A DNA stretch of 64,000 bases from Flavobacteriaceae bacterium (lineage in GTDB: Bacteria; Bacteroidota; Bacteroidia; Flavobacteriales; Flavobacteriaceae): positions 1,086,321 through 1,150,320 of the forward strand of contig CP031964.1 of assembly GCA_003443635.1 (NCBI GenBank), given 5' to 3'. The position numbers and the translations under genes were made by a program. The notes below the pieces were generated by a model. That model searched no databases. It saw only the letters and a list, made by a program, of their open reading frames with translations, and was not told where the DNA came from. Positions 1-10,203 of the stretch are shown piece after piece; position 1 is the stretch's first letter; the number at the start of each line of letters is the position of its first letter.

Positions 1-411
1 GAAGTAGATACTACAACTACAAAATTTACAACAATAAGACCAATAAAATTTAATGCAGCTGTAAAATATGATTTTGGAGAAAAAATAGAAGAAGAGTGTA
101 ATTGTATGAAAAAAGATAAAACATATTTAAATGCTATTGGGTTACAGCTATATGGTATTAAAAGACCACAACAACCACAATTTGCATTAACTGCGTTTTA
201 TTATAGAAAACTTTTTAATACCTTGAACGCAAAAGTAACATATACAATTGATTCATTTTCATCACGTAATGTTGGTTTAGGGATTTCCACTCATTTAGGA
301 AACTTTAATTTTTATGTAATTGCAGATAATTTATTAGAATATCAAAACTTGGCTAACGCACAAAATGTATCTTTGCAATTAGGGTTTAATTTAATATTTA
401 ATAAAAAATGA
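1..411 (+). CDS. C-terminal part of an outer-membrane-type protein, DUF5723-like (5' end outside window)
   Basis: The frame is open from the first base, so the gene starts upstream of the window and only about 136 codons are visible. The fragment alternates hydrophobic and polar residues in short strands separated by turns (for example YVIADNLLEYQN and LQLGFNLIFNKK), typical of the last strands of a beta-barrel. The ADNLL and final GFNLIF pattern resembles the end of Bacteroidota DUF5723 proteins. Its TGA stop overlaps the ATG of the next gene (ATGA), so the two are probably one operon. Function unknown; the family call is from recall of the pattern and is moderate. Confidence 0.55.
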   Translation, partial: EVDTTTTKFTTIRPIKFNAAVKYDFGEKIEEECNCMKKDKTYLNAIGLQLYGIKRPQQPQFALTAFYYRKLFNTLNAKVTYTIDSFSSRNVGLGISTHLGNFNFYVIADNLLEYQNLANAQNVSLQLGFNLIFNKK

Positions 412-1277
412 AAGCTAAATATATACTATTATTAATCGTTTTTTTTACGATTAGTAACTCATATTCGCAATCAAGTTTAAACGATTATAAATATGTGATC
501 GTTCCACAAGGATATAGGTTTTTTAAAGAGAATAACAAATATCAATTAAATGATCTTACAAAATTTTTATTTAATAAATATAATTTCACATCATTTATTG
601 AGAATGAGACTTTTCCTAAAGATTTAGCTTTAGACAGATGCTTAGCATTAAGAGCCGATGTTTTAAAAGAATCTAGTGTCTTAAAAACGAAGTTAAAAGT
701 AGAGTTAAGAAACTGTAATGGAATAGTGGTATTTACTACAGAGATAGGTAAAACAGGTGAGAAAGATTTTAAAAAAGGCTATAACTTAGCATTAAGAGAT
801 GCTTTTAAATCTTTTGAGAATGTCAATTATAAATATGTTCCTAATAATGAACGTATAACAGATAAGTTTACGACTGTAAAAGCAAATGCAGAAGCAGAAG
901 AAATAAAACGTTTAGAAGAAGAAGTGAAAGCTTTAAAAGAAGAGAAAAAACGTCAAGCCGTAACTTTTGAAAATCAAAAAGTAAAAGAATCTAAAGTATC
1001 CGAAGTAATTAAAAAAGAAGAATCAATACCTGCAGTTTCTTCAAAACCAGAAGAAGTGATTGATAATACAGTCCTGTACGCTCAAAAAATAACTAATGGG
1101 TTTCAACTTGTAGATAGTACACCTAAAGTGGTAATGATTTTATTAGAAACTCCTAGAAAAGATACATTTATAGTGAAAGATGTTAATGCAACAGTTTATA
1201 AAGAAGATGGATTTTGGTATATTTCCAAAAATGAAAACAATACAGTAACTACTAAAAAAATAAATATTAAGTTTTAA
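408..1277 (+). CDS. Secreted protein with signal peptide and lysine/glutamate-rich coiled coil
   Basis: A 289-aa protein of unknown function. Residues 1-20 form a signal peptide ending near SYSQ, so it is exported, probably to the periplasm. The central part (about residues 158-210) is rich in E and K with heptad-like spacing (AEEIKRLEEEVKALKEEKKR), a likely coiled coil. The last 70 residues look beta-rich. It overlaps the upstream outer-membrane-type gene by 4 nt, which argues for translational coupling and a shared envelope role. Its stop overlaps the stop of the convergent rarA by 4 nt. No family recognised. Confidence 0.8.
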   Translation: MKAKYILLLIVFFTISNSYSQSSLNDYKYVIVPQGYRFFKENNKYQLNDLTKFLFNKYNFTSFIENETFPKDLALDRCLALRADVLKESSVLKTKLKVELRNCNGIVVFTTEIGKTGEKDFKKGYNLALRDAFKSFENVNYKYVPNNERITDKFTTVKANAEAEEIKRLEEEVKALKEEKKRQAVTFENQKVKESKVSEVIKKEESIPAVSSKPEEVIDNTVLYAQKITNGFQLVDSTPKVVMILLETPRKDTFIVKDVNATVYKEDGFWYISKNENNTVTTKKINIKF

Positions 1278-2551
1278 TAGTTATATTTTTCTTTCCAACG
1301 TTGTTTTAAGAATTCACGAAGTCCATTTTCTCTAGGATTATTCCCAGGGTTATAAAAAGTAGTGTTTGAGATTTCATCTGGTAAGAATTCGTGCTCAGCA
1401 AAATTATTTTCATGATTGTGAGCATACTTATAATTATCGCCATAACCTAATTCTTTCATAAGCTTGGTTGGTGCGTTTCTAATAGATAAAGGCACACTCA
1501 GGTCGCCTGTATTTCTAACAGTTTGTTGAGCGTTTTTAATTGCTTCATAAGATGCATTACTTTTTGCAGAGCAAGCTAAATAAGTTGCACACTGACTCAA
1601 AATAATTCGGGATTCTGGATAGCCTATAGTTGATACTGCTTGAAATGTGCTATTTGCAATAACTAAAGCAGTGGGATTTGCATTACCTATATCTTCACTT
1701 GCTAAAATTAATAAGCGTCTAGCTATAAATTTTACATCCTCACCACCTTCGACCATTCTAGCTAACCAATACACAGCAGCATTTGGGTCGCTCCCTCTTA
1801 TTGATTTTATAAATGCTGAAATAATATCGTAATGCTGTTCTCCAGTCTTGTCATACCTAACCGTGTTATTCTGTACTTTTTCTAAAACAGCACTATTGGT
1901 AACTTTTATATTATCAGTATCATAAGAGTTTACGATTAATTCAAAAATGTTGAGTAATTTACGAGCATCACCTCCAGAAAACCTAAGTAAAGCATCCGTT
2001 TCTTTAAGTATGATTTTCTTTTTGGAAAGTTTCTCATCGTTTTTGATAGCACGTTTTAAAAGCGCTTCTAAATCTGATTTATCAAAAGAGTTTAAAATAT
2101 AAACTTGACATCTAGATAAAAGTGCTGGAATCACTTCAAAGCTTGGGTTTTCTGTAGTAGCCCCTATAAGTGTTACCCATCCTTTTTCTACTGCTTGTAA
2201 TAATGAATCTTGTTGTGATTTACTAAACCGATGAATTTCATCAATAAATAAAATTGGGTTTTTAGTCGTGAATAGCCCTCCACTTTGTTTTGCTTTATCA
2301 ATAACATCTCTCACATCTTTAACACCAGAACTGATCGCGCTTAATGTATAAAAAGGACGATTAGAAGTATTTGCAATAATATTTGCCAAAGTAGTTTTTC
2401 CAGTGCCAGGAGGCCCCCATAAAATCATAGACGGTATAAGACCTTGTTTAATGTGCTGGGTTAAAGTGCCTTTAGGGCCAACCAAATGTGATTGACTTAT
2501 GTAATCCTCTAATATTTTTGGACGTAGGCGTTCTGCTAAGGGTTCGTTCAT
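1274..2551 (-). CDS. rarA: Replication-associated recombination protein A (AAA+ ATPase)
   Basis: RarA/MgsA (Mgs1/WRNIP1 family) is a clamp-loader-like AAA+ ATPase that acts at stalled replication forks. In the 425-aa product the Walker A motif GPPGTGKT is at residues 46-53, Walker B LFIDE at 101-105 followed by [10 protein letters not shown], and sensor 1 GATTENPSF follows. The C-terminal half carries the tetramerisation domain ([19 protein letters not shown]). Length is normal for the family. The start [11 protein letters not shown] matches the usual RarA beginning. It is a single gene, convergent with the preceding secreted-protein gene. Confidence 0.96.
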   Translation of the reverse strand: MNEPLAERLRPKILEDYISQSHLVGPKGTLTQHIKQGLIPSMILWGPPGTGKTTLANIIANTSNRPFYTLSAISSGVKDVRDVIDKAKQSGGLFTTKNPILFIDEIHRFSKSQQDSLLQAVEKGWVTLIGATTENPSFEVIPALLSRCQVYILNSFDKSDLEALLKRAIKNDEKLSKKKIILKETDALLRFSGGDARKLLNIFELIVNSYDTDNIKVTNSAVLEKVQNNTVRYDKTGEQHYDIISAFIKSIRGSDPNAAVYWLARMVEGGEDVKFIARRLLILASEDIGNANPTALVIANSTFQAVSTIGYPESRIILSQCATYLACSAKSNASYEAIKNAQQTVRNTGDLSVPLSIRNAPTKLMKELGYGDNYKYAHNHENNFAEHEFLPDEISNTTFYNPGNNPRENGLREFLKQRWKEKYNY

Positions 2552-2664
2552 ATTGTAAAATTAAATATTTATTTCTGTGCTCATGAAAATCCTTCAAAAT
2601 AATTTAGCGCTGACAATTTATCATAAGATTTAAAAATGGTTAGCAAATTGCTATATTTATTGTA

Positions 2665-3390
2665 ATGGAACAAGATGAATTTAAATATTATACGGGAATA
2701 ATAGGATATCCAATACTGTTTATATTAATAATCTGGTTTGTCTTTTGGTTTGAAGTGAAATTTGGATATCGTTTTAATGAATTTGGAGTATACCCTAGAA
2801 CATTAAAAGGATTGAGAGGAATTGTGTTTAGTCCATTTATTCACGGGGATATAAAACACTTATATCATAATACAATTCCTTTGTTTGTGCTTTCTATGGC
2901 ATTATTTTATTTTTATAGAACAATCTCTTGGAAAGTTATTTTTTATGGAATCTTTTTGTCTGGCTTTCTAACTTGGATTATCGCTCGACCTGCAAACCAT
3001 ATAGGAGCAAGTGGATTAATTTATGTATTGATGAGTTTTATTTTGTTTAAAGGGATTTTTGCAAAGCACTTTAGATTAATAGCATTATCATTTTTAATTA
3101 TTTTCCTTTATGGAAGTATGATTTGGTATGTGTTTCCAATAAAAGAAGAAATTTCTTGGGAAGGGCACTTATCTGGACTTATAGTTGGATTCTTGTTTGC
3201 CTTGATGTTTAAAAAATCAATTGTAAAACCAAAGCGATATGTTTGGGAAGAAGATGATTATAATGAAGATGAAGATCCTTTTTTAAAACACTTTGATGAA
3301 AATGGAAATTTTATAGAGCATATAGAAACCCCTGAAACAGAAGAACAACCAAAAGTTAATTATATTTATAAAGAAGGTGATAAAGACTAA
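2665..3390 (+). CDS. Rhomboid-family intramembrane serine protease
   Basis: A 241-aa membrane protein with about six hydrophobic segments. The catalytic dyad is visible: Ser116 in GASG (residues 114-117) and His168 in EGHLSG. His68-Asn69 (YHNT) supply the oxyanion-site residues of rhomboids. It would cleave transmembrane helices of inner-membrane substrates; the substrate is unknown. The C-terminal 50 residues are cytosolic and acidic (DDYNEDEDP). It stands alone between rarA and rlmB, which are both on the other strand. Confidence 0.9.
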   Translation: MEQDEFKYYTGIIGYPILFILIIWFVFWFEVKFGYRFNEFGVYPRTLKGLRGIVFSPFIHGDIKHLYHNTIPLFVLSMALFYFYRTISWKVIFYGIFLSGFLTWIIARPANHIGASGLIYVLMSFILFKGIFAKHFRLIALSFLIIFLYGSMIWYVFPIKEEISWEGHLSGLIVGFLFALMFKKSIVKPKRYVWEEDDYNEDEDPFLKHFDENGNFIEHIETPETEEQPKVNYIYKEGDKD

Positions 3391-3454
3391 ACACTGATGA
3401 TTAAAGCTTGCCAATGATTAGTGATGTCGTGATAGTAGTGTACTCTTATAAAAT

Positions 3455-4189
3455 CTACATCCGCTGTCGTACAACTTCATATAAAAATGCACCACAAGCT
3501 ACGGAAACATTTAGAGATCCAATTTCTCCATACATTGGTAGTTTTGCTTTGTCATCTACTAACTTTAAAACAGAGGGATTTATCCCTTTGCCTTCAGACC
3601 CCATAATAATAGCACAAGGTTCTTTAAAAGAAACATCATAAATTGTATTATTGGTTTTTTCAGTAGCAGCTATCACTTTTATGCCTGAAGCTTGTAAGTG
3701 AAACATTGCATCTTTAATATGGTCTACTTTACATATAGGAATTTTAAATACAGCACCTGCACTAGTTTTTATAGTATCTCCATTTACTGGTGCGCCTCCT
3801 TTTTTTTGTATAATTATGCCATTAACCCCGGTGCATTCTGCTGTTCGTATAATAGCTCCAAAATTACGAACATCACTCAGCTGATCTAAAAGTAAGAATA
3901 AAGGTGTTTTCCCAGATTCAATAATATTTAAAACCAAGTTTTCTAAATCATAAAATTCAATAGGAGAGATTTGAGCTACTGCACCTTGATGATTTTTATT
4001 TGTTAAACGATTCAATTTTTCAATAGGTACGTAAGATGAGTTTATTGAGTTTTTTCTTAATAATTGCTCTAATTCATTAAATAATTCTCCTCTTAATCCT
4101 TTTTGTAAAAAAACTTTATCTATAGTTTTATCAGAATTTATAGCTTCTATAATAGCTCTAATTCCAAATATTCTGGTCTCTTTTTCCAT
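3455..4189 (-). CDS. rlmB: 23S rRNA (guanosine-2'-O)-methyltransferase RlmB
   Basis: A SPOUT-class TrmH-family enzyme that methylates the ribose of G2251 (E. coli numbering) in the 23S rRNA P loop, using S-adenosylmethionine. The 244-aa product has the N-terminal substrate-binding domain (FGIRAIIEAI), then the three SPOUT motifs: VRNFGAIIRTAE near residue 110, IMGSEGKGI near 195, and LNVSVACGAFLYE near 225. These form the trefoil knot and SAM pocket. Length is normal. A perfect TAnnTTTG box ends only 7 nt before its ATG. Confidence 0.93.
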   Translation of the reverse strand: MEKETRIFGIRAIIEAINSDKTIDKVFLQKGLRGELFNELEQLLRKNSINSSYVPIEKLNRLTNKNHQGAVAQISPIEFYDLENLVLNIIESGKTPLFLLLDQLSDVRNFGAIIRTAECTGVNGIIIQKKGGAPVNGDTIKTSAGAVFKIPICKVDHIKDAMFHLQASGIKVIAATEKTNNTIYDVSFKEPCAIIMGSEGKGINPSVLKLVDDKAKLPMYGEIGSLNVSVACGAFLYEVVRQRM

Positions 4190-4196
4190 AAGAGGT

Positions 4197-4204
4197 CAAA
4201 GGTA
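4197..4204 (-). promoter_or_regulatory. Bacteroidota -7 box for rlmB
   Basis: On the minus strand the sequence reads TACCTTTG, an exact match to the TAnnTTTG -7 element of Bacteroidota SigABfr promoters. Only seven bases separate it from the rlmB ATG, so the transcript should have almost no 5' leader. The -33 element is poor. Confidence 0.6.
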
Positions 4205-4230
4205 TGAAAATATGTAGTATTCTAGATTGA

Positions 4231-5928
4231 TTAAAATCGTGCATTTAAACTTAATTGGATTTTAGAATCTGAGAGTTGAAACCTTTGATTTTCCGTTTTT
4301 CCATTAGCATAATTAAAACGAAGTAAGCCAGCTTTTGTAATTAAACCAAATCCAAAACCAAATCCGAATAATTTTTCTTTAACATTAGTTATATCATTTT
4401 CAAAATAAGCAAGATCAATAATTGAATGTACATATATGTTAGGGCTTAATTGATATCTATATTCCGAATTAATTATACCATATAATGAAGCAAGAATACT
4501 ATTTTCTTCGAACCCACGAATAGAATTAATGCCACCAAAACGTAAAAGTTCATTAGTGAGATAATTATCAGAAATAATAGTAGAGCCATTAGCTCTTAAA
4601 TAAAAACTATTTTTAGTATTGAGATTAAAGATTTTAAAACTGTTTAATCTGAATATACTTTGACTTTCCGAAGTATCTTCAAACTCACGGTTGCCAAAAC
4701 CACCTTTAATGTCAAATAAAAAATTAATAGGAAAGAGCGTATTATTAAATTGTGGTTTTATGTACTCATATCTAATATTATAATTTACAGTATTAAAATC
4801 CTGTAAATTTTGATCAGTATTAATATCTAATAAGTTAGTGGAGTTTATAGCATCTATACCTGCGTATATTTTTTGATTTGGTGAAATTTGATAAAATATG
4901 TTTGCAGATTGGCTTGTTGTACTAAATATAGTATCTCTTTTAAAAATGTTTAAAGAAAGCTCTAAGCCTATTGGAGAATTAAATAAATAAGGAAGATTTG
5001 CTTTTGCCTCAAAAGTTACCTGATCATTTTCATCACTTTTATATTTTAAAGCAATAGATTCACCATAATTAAGATTGTTAGTGAGATTTAAATCTAAGTA
5101 ACCATTAAATTTAATTCGATTGGTAGTTTCATCTGTTACAAAACCTAAAAAACCATCAAAGGTATTACTCTTGGCTTTTTCTAAATATAAATAAACAGAA
5201 GTGGAATCTTTAGTAAATAAAACTTCAGGTGATTTGGCTTGGCTCGAAAAACGTAGTGCATCCAAACTTTTAGATTTCTCTTTAATTTCATTTAAATTAA
5301 AAACAGAACCTTCTTTGATTTTAAGAAAATATTTAATAAAAGGTTTTGGAAATTTTTCATAACCTTTAATTACAATATTATTAATTGTTCTCTGTTGATT
5401 AGATGAAACATTTAAAGTAGCTTTAAGAGTATTCGTATCTTTAGTTTCTATATTACTTAAATAAAGAGTAGCAAACGGGAGCCCTTTTTCAGTAATCTTC
5501 GAACTTAAATAGCTTAGAATCTCTTCACTGTTTTTTATAGAAATTACAAAATAATCAGGGGTTACTTCTTCTGAAATAGAATTTAGAATAGTTTTAGAAA
5601 ATAAATCACTATTATAATATATATATATAGTATTATATTTTTTGTTGAGATTTAATTTTGCTATAAAAGTAGAATCATCCTTTTTAGTAATGGAATTTAA
5701 ATGTGCTGCGATATATCCATGTTTTTGAATTGAAGTAAGTAAGGTGTCAATTTCAATTTTTAGAGACTTATAATCGATAAATGTTTTTTTATAACCTAAA
5801 AAGTCTATAAACTTTGTTTCGGAGCTATCTTTTCCTTTAATTTTTAAATTTAAGTTTTGTGCATTTATTGTAGTAGAATGAAAAGTAACTACGATAATAT
5901 AAACAATAAAGATTCTAATAACTCTCAA
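4231..5928 (-). CDS. BamA/TamA-like outer-membrane beta-barrel protein with POTRA-type N-terminus
   Basis: A 565-aa envelope protein. It has an N-terminal signal peptide ending near NAQ. Residues about 30-230 fall into two or more beta-alpha-alpha-beta repeats (INNIVIKGYEKFPKPFIKYFLKIKEGSVF is POTRA-like). The rest is a beta-barrel with a GGINSIRGFEENS segment, which corresponds to the VRGF/Y loop-6 motif of Omp85 proteins, and a C-terminal aromatic residue (LSLNARF). The start codon is TTG; there is no in-frame ATG before the upstream stop. It is divergent from rpsL. It is shorter than BamA, so it is a paralogue involved in outer-membrane insertion or secretion rather than BamA itself. Confidence 0.85.
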   Translation of the reverse strand: MRVIRIFIVYIIVVTFHSTTINAQNLNLKIKGKDSSETKFIDFLGYKKTFIDYKSLKIEIDTLLTSIQKHGYIAAHLNSITKKDDSTFIAKLNLNKKYNTIYIYYNSDLFSKTILNSISEEVTPDYFVISIKNSEEILSYLSSKITEKGLPFATLYLSNIETKDTNTLKATLNVSSNQQRTINNIVIKGYEKFPKPFIKYFLKIKEGSVFNLNEIKEKSKSLDALRFSSQAKSPEVLFTKDSTSVYLYLEKAKSNTFDGFLGFVTDETTNRIKFNGYLDLNLTNNLNYGESIALKYKSDENDQVTFEAKANLPYLFNSPIGLELSLNIFKRDTIFSTTSQSANIFYQISPNQKIYAGIDAINSTNLLDINTDQNLQDFNTVNYNIRYEYIKPQFNNTLFPINFLFDIKGGFGNREFEDTSESQSIFRLNSFKIFNLNTKNSFYLRANGSTIISDNYLTNELLRFGGINSIRGFEENSILASLYGIINSEYRYQLSPNIYVHSIIDLAYFENDITNVKEKLFGFGFGFGLITKAGLLRFNYANGKTENQRFQLSDSKIQLSLNARF

Positions 5929-6026
5929 CTCGGTTTATTTGCTTGTAAAACTAACAGAAAAAAGAAACATATAATACAGCTAGTAAATTAAATTTTTGAT
6001 TATTAATAAAATAAATCTTCTTACGT

Positions 6027-6056
6027 TTGAATTTTTCAATTTAATTTCTACCTTTG
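6027..6056 (+). promoter_or_regulatory. Promoter of the ribosomal superoperon
   Basis: A -33 TTG at 6027-6029 and a -7 TACCTTTG at 6049-6056 are separated by 19 nt, an excellent Bacteroidota promoter. Transcription should start about 5 nt downstream, right at the hairpin of 6060-6074. Confidence 0.85.
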
Positions 6057-6059
6057 CAG

Positions 6060-6074
6060 CCCTCTAAAAGAGGG
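6060..6074 (+). other. Stem-loop at the predicted 5' end of the rpsL transcript
   Basis: CCCTCT (6060-6065) pairs with AGAGGG (6069-6074) around an AAA loop and is followed by TTT. It falls at the predicted transcription start, so the mRNA would begin with this hairpin. It could stabilise the 5' end or sense initiation. The T-run is too short for a good terminator. Confidence 0.6.
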
Positions 6075-6101
6075 TTTAATTAAATATATTATAAAAATAA
6101 T

Positions 6102-6476
6102 ATGCCTACAATTTCACAATTAGTACGAAAAGGAAGAGCCAAAATAACCAAGAAGAGTAAATCGGCTGCTTTAAATTCGTGTCCTCAAAGACGAGGAGTG
6201 TGTACACGTGTTTATACTACAACACCAAAAAAACCAAACTCAGCAATGCGTAAAGTTGCAAGGGTAAGGTTAACAAATGGTAATGAGGTAAATGCATACA
6301 TTCCAGGAGAAGGACACAATTTACAAGAGCACTCGATAGTATTGGTTAGAGGTGGAAGGGTAAAAGATTTACCAGGAGTTAGATATCACATTGTTCGTGG
6401 CGCTTTAGACACCGCTGGTGTAGAAGGAAGAACACAACGTAGATCTAAGTATGGTGCAAAACGCCCAAAGAAGTAA
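6102..6476 (+). CDS. rpsL: 30S ribosomal protein S12
   Basis: uS12, a decoding-centre protein of the small subunit, first gene of the str block. The 124-aa product has the conserved TTPKKPNSA loop (residues 40-48, with Lys43) and [12 protein letters not shown] (85-96, with Lys88 and Pro91). These positions carry the wild-type residues whose changes give streptomycin resistance. Followed after 23 nt by rpsG. Confidence 0.99.
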   Translation: MPTISQLVRKGRAKITKKSKSAALNSCPQRRGVCTRVYTTTPKKPNSAMRKVARVRLTNGNEVNAYIPGEGHNLQEHSIVLVRGGRVKDLPGVRYHIVRGALDTAGVEGRTQRRSKYGAKRPKK

Positions 6477-6499
6477 TTTAAAACTTTTAAAAAGAAGAC

Positions 6500-6976
6500 A
6501 TGAGAAAAAGAGCAGCCAAAAAAAGACCGCTTTTACCAGATCCAAGATTTAATGATCAATTAGTAACTCGTTTTGTTAATATGATGATGTGGGATGGTAA
6601 AAAGTCAATCGCTTTTAAAATTTTCTACGATGCAATTGATATCGTAGAAGAAAAGAAAACTGACGAAGAAAAAACCGCTTTAGAAATTTGGAAAGATGCA
6701 TTATCTAATGTTATGCCTCACGTAGAAGTACGTAGTCGTAGAGTTGGAGGAGCAACATTTCAGATTCCTATGCAAATTCGTCCAGATCGTAAAATTTCAA
6801 CTGCAATGAAATGGCTTATTAGCTTTTCACGTAAAAGAAATGAGAAATCTATGGCTCAAAAATTAGCCGCAGAAGTATTAGCTGCAGCTAAAGAAGAAGG
6901 AGCAGCCGTTAAGAAAAGAGTAGATACTCATAAAATGGCCGAAGCAAATAAAGCATTCTCTCACTTTAGATTTTAA
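6500..6976 (+). CDS. rpsG: 30S ribosomal protein S7
   Basis: uS7, the primary 16S rRNA-binding protein that nucleates the 30S head and lines the E site. The 158-aa product starts MRKRAAKKR and carries the conserved [14 protein letters not shown] segment. In many bacteria S7 represses the str operon. The gap to fusA is only 6 nt, so coupled translation is likely. Confidence 0.99.
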   Translation: MRKRAAKKRPLLPDPRFNDQLVTRFVNMMMWDGKKSIAFKIFYDAIDIVEEKKTDEEKTALEIWKDALSNVMPHVEVRSRRVGGATFQIPMQIRPDRKISTAMKWLISFSRKRNEKSMAQKLAAEVLAAAKEEGAAVKKRVDTHKMAEANKAFSHFRF

Positions 6977-6982
6977 TACGAA

Positions 6983-9109
6983 ATGGCAAGAGATTTAAAA
7001 TTTACTAGAAATATAGGTATTGCTGCACATATTGATGCAGGAAAAACTACTACTACAGAACGTGTTCTTTATTATACAGGTGTATCTCATAAAATTGGAG
7101 AAGTACATGATGGTGCTGCTACAATGGACTGGATGGAGCAAGAGCAAGAAAGAGGTATTACCATTACTTCTGCGGCTACAACTTGTGAATGGAAGTTCCC
7201 AATTGAAAATGGAGAGCCTACACCAGAAACTAAAGGATATCATTTTAATATAATTGACACTCCTGGTCACGTGGATTTTACGGTTGAGGTAAACCGTTCG
7301 TTACGTGTGCTTGATGGTTTAGTATTCTTATTTAGTGCAGTTGATGGTGTTGAGCCACAATCTGAAACTAACTGGAGACTAGCAGATAACTATAAAGTGC
7401 CTAGAATTGGTTTCGTTAACAAAATGGACCGTCAAGGATCTAACTTTTTAGGTGTTTGTCAACAAGTAAAAGACATGTTAAAGTCTAATGCAGTACCAAT
7501 TGTTTTAAACATTGGTGATGAGGCAGACTTTAAAGGAATTATCGATTTAGTGAAAAATCGTGCTATTGTATGGCATGATGAAACTCAAGGGGCAACTTTT
7601 GATGTGATCGATATTCCTGAAGATATGAAAGAAGAAGCTCGTAAATACCGTGCACTTTTAATTGAAGAAGTTGCTACATACGACGAGAATCTTTTAGAGA
7701 AATTTATGGAAGATGAAGATTCTATTACGGAAGAAGAAGTGCATGCTGCACTTAGAGCTGCTGTAATGGATATGGCTATCATTCCTATGATTTGTGGTTC
7801 TGCTTTTAAAAATAAAGGAGTTCAGTTTTTATTAGATGCTGTATGTCGCTATTTACCATCTCCTTTAGATAGAGATAATATTGTGGGTACAGATCCTAAT
7901 ACAGGAGAAGAAGCTGTTCGTAGACCTGATGCAAAAGATCCTTTCTCTGCATTAGCATTTAAAATTGCTACCGATCCTTTCGTAGGTCGTTTAGCTTTCT
8001 TTAGAGCATACTCAGGTCGTTTAGATGCAGGTTCTTATATCTTGAACAACCGTTCAGGTAAAAAAGAACGTATCTCTCGTATTTATCAAATGCACTCAAA
8101 TAAGCAAAACGCTATCGATTATATCGAAGCAGGAGATATTGGGGCAGCAGTTGGATTTAAGGATATTAAGACTGGTGATACTATGTCTGATGAAAAGAAT
8201 CCTATTGTTTTAGAATCTATGGACTTCCCAGATCCAGTAATTGGTATTGCGGTTGAACCTAAAACTAAAGCAGATGTTGATAAGTTAGGTATGTCTTTAG
8301 CGAAATTAGCTGAAGAAGATCCAACATTTACAGCAAGAACAGATGAAGCTTCAGGACAGACTATTATTTCTGGAATGGGTGAGCTTCACTTAGATATTAT
8401 TGTTGACCGTCTTAAGCGCGAGTTTAAAGTTGAAGTAAATCAAGGTCAACCACAAGTTGAGTATAAAGAAGCAATTACACAACGTGCAGAACACAGAGAA
8501 GTTTATAAGAAACAATCTGGTGGACGTGGTAAATTCGCAGATATTGTATTTACACTTGAACCTGCTGAAGAAGGAAAAGTAGGATTAGAATTTATTTCTG
8601 AAATTAAAGGTGGTAATGTTCCTAAGGAATTTATCCCTTCAATTGAAAAAGGATTTAAAATGGCTATGCAGAATGGACCATTAGCTGGATATGAAGTTGA
8701 TGCTATGAAAGTAACATTAACAGATGGATCTTACCACGATGTGGATTCGGATCAATTATCTTTCGAGTTGGCTGCAAAACTTGGATTTAAAAACTCTGCA
8801 AAAGCTGCAAAAGCAGTAATTATGGAGCCTATTATGAAACTTGAGGTAATTACTCCTGAAGAAAATATGGGTGATATTGTAGGAGATTTAAATAGAAGAA
8901 GAGGACAAGTAAGTGATATGGGAGATAGAGCTGGTGCAAAAACTGTAAAAGCTACTGTACCGCTTTCAGAAATGTTTGGATATGTTACTACATTAAGAAC
9001 ATTGTCATCAGGTCGTGCAACGTCAACAATGGAATTTTCACATTATGCTGAAACACCTTCAAATATATCTGAAGAAGTAATTAAGGCAGCTAAAGGTGTT
9101 GAAGCTTAA
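6983..9109 (+). CDS. fusA: Elongation factor G
   Basis: The translational GTPase that drives translocation and, with RRF, ribosome recycling. The 708-aa product has G1 AHIDAGKT (residues 15-22), DTPGH near residue 92, NKMD near 146, then domains II-V ending with the HYAETPSNI region. Length is usual for Bacteroidota EF-G. The str block here lacks tuf: fusA is followed after 11 nt directly by rpsJ, so the str and S10 blocks are joined. Confidence 0.99.
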   Translation: MARDLKFTRNIGIAAHIDAGKTTTTERVLYYTGVSHKIGEVHDGAATMDWMEQEQERGITITSAATTCEWKFPIENGEPTPETKGYHFNIIDTPGHVDFTVEVNRSLRVLDGLVFLFSAVDGVEPQSETNWRLADNYKVPRIGFVNKMDRQGSNFLGVCQQVKDMLKSNAVPIVLNIGDEADFKGIIDLVKNRAIVWHDETQGATFDVIDIPEDMKEEARKYRALLIEEVATYDENLLEKFMEDEDSITEEEVHAALRAAVMDMAIIPMICGSAFKNKGVQFLLDAVCRYLPSPLDRDNIVGTDPNTGEEAVRRPDAKDPFSALAFKIATDPFVGRLAFFRAYSGRLDAGSYILNNRSGKKERISRIYQMHSNKQNAIDYIEAGDIGAAVGFKDIKTGDTMSDEKNPIVLESMDFPDPVIGIAVEPKTKADVDKLGMSLAKLAEEDPTFTARTDEASGQTIISGMGELHLDIIVDRLKREFKVEVNQGQPQVEYKEAITQRAEHREVYKKQSGGRGKFADIVFTLEPAEEGKVGLEFISEIKGGNVPKEFIPSIEKGFKMAMQNGPLAGYEVDAMKVTLTDGSYHDVDSDQLSFELAAKLGFKNSAKAAKAVIMEPIMKLEVITPEENMGDIVGDLNRRRGQVSDMGDRAGAKTVKATVPLSEMFGYVTTLRTLSSGRATSTMEFSHYAETPSNISEEVIKAAKGVEA

Positions 9110-9120
9110 AATCTAAGAAA

Positions 9121-9426
9121 ATGAGTCAAAAAATTAGAATAAAATTAAAATCTTACGATCATAACTTAGTAGATAAGTCTGCTGATAAGATTGTAAAAAC
9201 AGTAAAAAGTACAGGAGCTGTTGTAACTGGACCAATTCCATTACCAACACATAAGAAAATTTTCACTGTTTTACGTTCACCACACGTAAATAAGAAGTCT
9301 AGAGAACAATTTCAATTAAGCTCTTATAAGAGATTATTAGATATTTACTCTTCATCTTCAAAAACGATAGATGCTTTAATGAAACTTGAATTACCAAGTG
9401 GTGTTGAAGTAGAAATTAAAGTGTAA
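9121..9426 (+). CDS. rpsJ: 30S ribosomal protein S10
   Basis: uS10 (NusE), a 30S head protein and, in antitermination complexes, a partner of NusB. The 101-aa product starts [14 protein letters not shown] and contains [10 protein letters not shown]. Unusually, a 159-nt gap with a terminator-like hairpin separates it from rplC, while most other genes here are spaced by under 30 nt. Confidence 0.99.
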   Translation: MSQKIRIKLKSYDHNLVDKSADKIVKTVKSTGAVVTGPIPLPTHKKIFTVLRSPHVNKKSREQFQLSSYKRLLDIYSSSSKTIDALMKLELPSGVEVEIKV

Positions 9427-9517
9427 TTACACTTTAATTTAAGGTTTCTGCAAAAGTAAAAACCTTAAAAAAGTAAACATGTCTTTAACGAAGGTTAAAG
9501 AAAAACGGTAAAAATAC

Positions 9518-9556
9518 AATTCAGAGCTGAAATGTATTTCGGCTCTGAATTTTTTA
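9518..9556 (+). promoter_or_regulatory. Terminator-like hairpin between rpsJ and rplC (possible attenuator)
   Basis: AATTCAGAGC (9518-9527) pairs with GCTCTGAATT (9542-9551), followed inward by a U-G pair and GAAAT/ATTTC around a 2-nt tip. The stem of about 16 pairs is followed by a T-run. It has the form of an intrinsic terminator, yet essential genes follow, so partial termination or regulated attenuation is the likely role. A second weaker hairpin (AAGGTTT/AAACCTT) lies at about 9443-9469. Confidence 0.6.
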
Positions 9557-9585
9557 AATAAGTAAATAATAATAAATTAATAATT

Positions 9586-10203
9586 ATGTCTGGGTTAATA
9601 GGAAAAAAAATCGGTATGACCAGCATCTTTGATGAGAACGGGAAAAATATTCCTTGCACAGTAATCGAAGCTGGACCATGTATCGTTACCCAAGTCAGAA
9701 CTGAAGAAGTTGATGGTTACGAAGCTATTCAACTTGGTTTCGATGACGCGACAGAAAAAAGTGCTACTAAAGCTGATCTAGGTCATGCTAAAAAAGCAGG
9801 AACTTCTGTAAAACGCAAAATCGCCGAATTTCAAGGTTTTGATGAGGAGTACAAATTAGGTGATGCAATCACTGTAGAGCACTTTGTAGAAGGTGAATTT
9901 GTTGATGTTTCTGGAACATCAAAAGGTAAAGGATTCCAAGGAGTTGTAAAACGTCATGGTTTTGGTGGTGTAGGACAAGCTACTCACGGTCAACATAACC
10001 GTTTAAGAGCACCAGGATCTATTGGAGCTGCTTCTTACCCTGCAAGAGTTTTCAAAGGAATGAGAATGGCAGGACGTATGGGTGGAGAAACAATTAAAGT
10101 TCAAAATTTAAGAGTTTTAAAAGTAGTAGCAGATAAGAATCTACTTGTAGTGAAAGGATGTGTTCCAGGTCACAAAAACGCTTATGTAACAATTCAGAAG
10201 TAA
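9586..10203 (+). CDS. rplC: 50S ribosomal protein L3
   Basis: uL3, an early assembly protein whose extension reaches the peptidyl-transferase centre. The 205-aa product begins [17 protein letters not shown] and has the conserved central extension [15 protein letters not shown]. Its stop codon shares one base with the ATG of rplD (TAATG), so the two are translationally coupled. Confidence 0.99.
   Translation: MSGLIGKKIGMTSIFDENGKNIPCTVIEAGPCIVTQVRTEEVDGYEAIQLGFDDATEKSATKADLGHAKKAGTSVKRKIAEFQGFDEEYKLGDAITVEHFVEGEFVDVSGTSKGKGFQGVVKRHGFGGVGQATHGQHNRLRAPGSIGAASYPARVFKGMRMAGRMGGETIKVQNLRVLKVVADKNLLVVKGCVPGHKNAYVTIQK

Noticed and set aside
3408-3641. Plus-strand ORF opposite rlmB
   Set aside because: Antisense shadow of a well-supported gene; no family features.
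10158-10202. Upstream start of rplD inside rplC
   Set aside because: The extra 15 codons do not resemble L4, and the ATG overlapping the rplC stop is the usual start.
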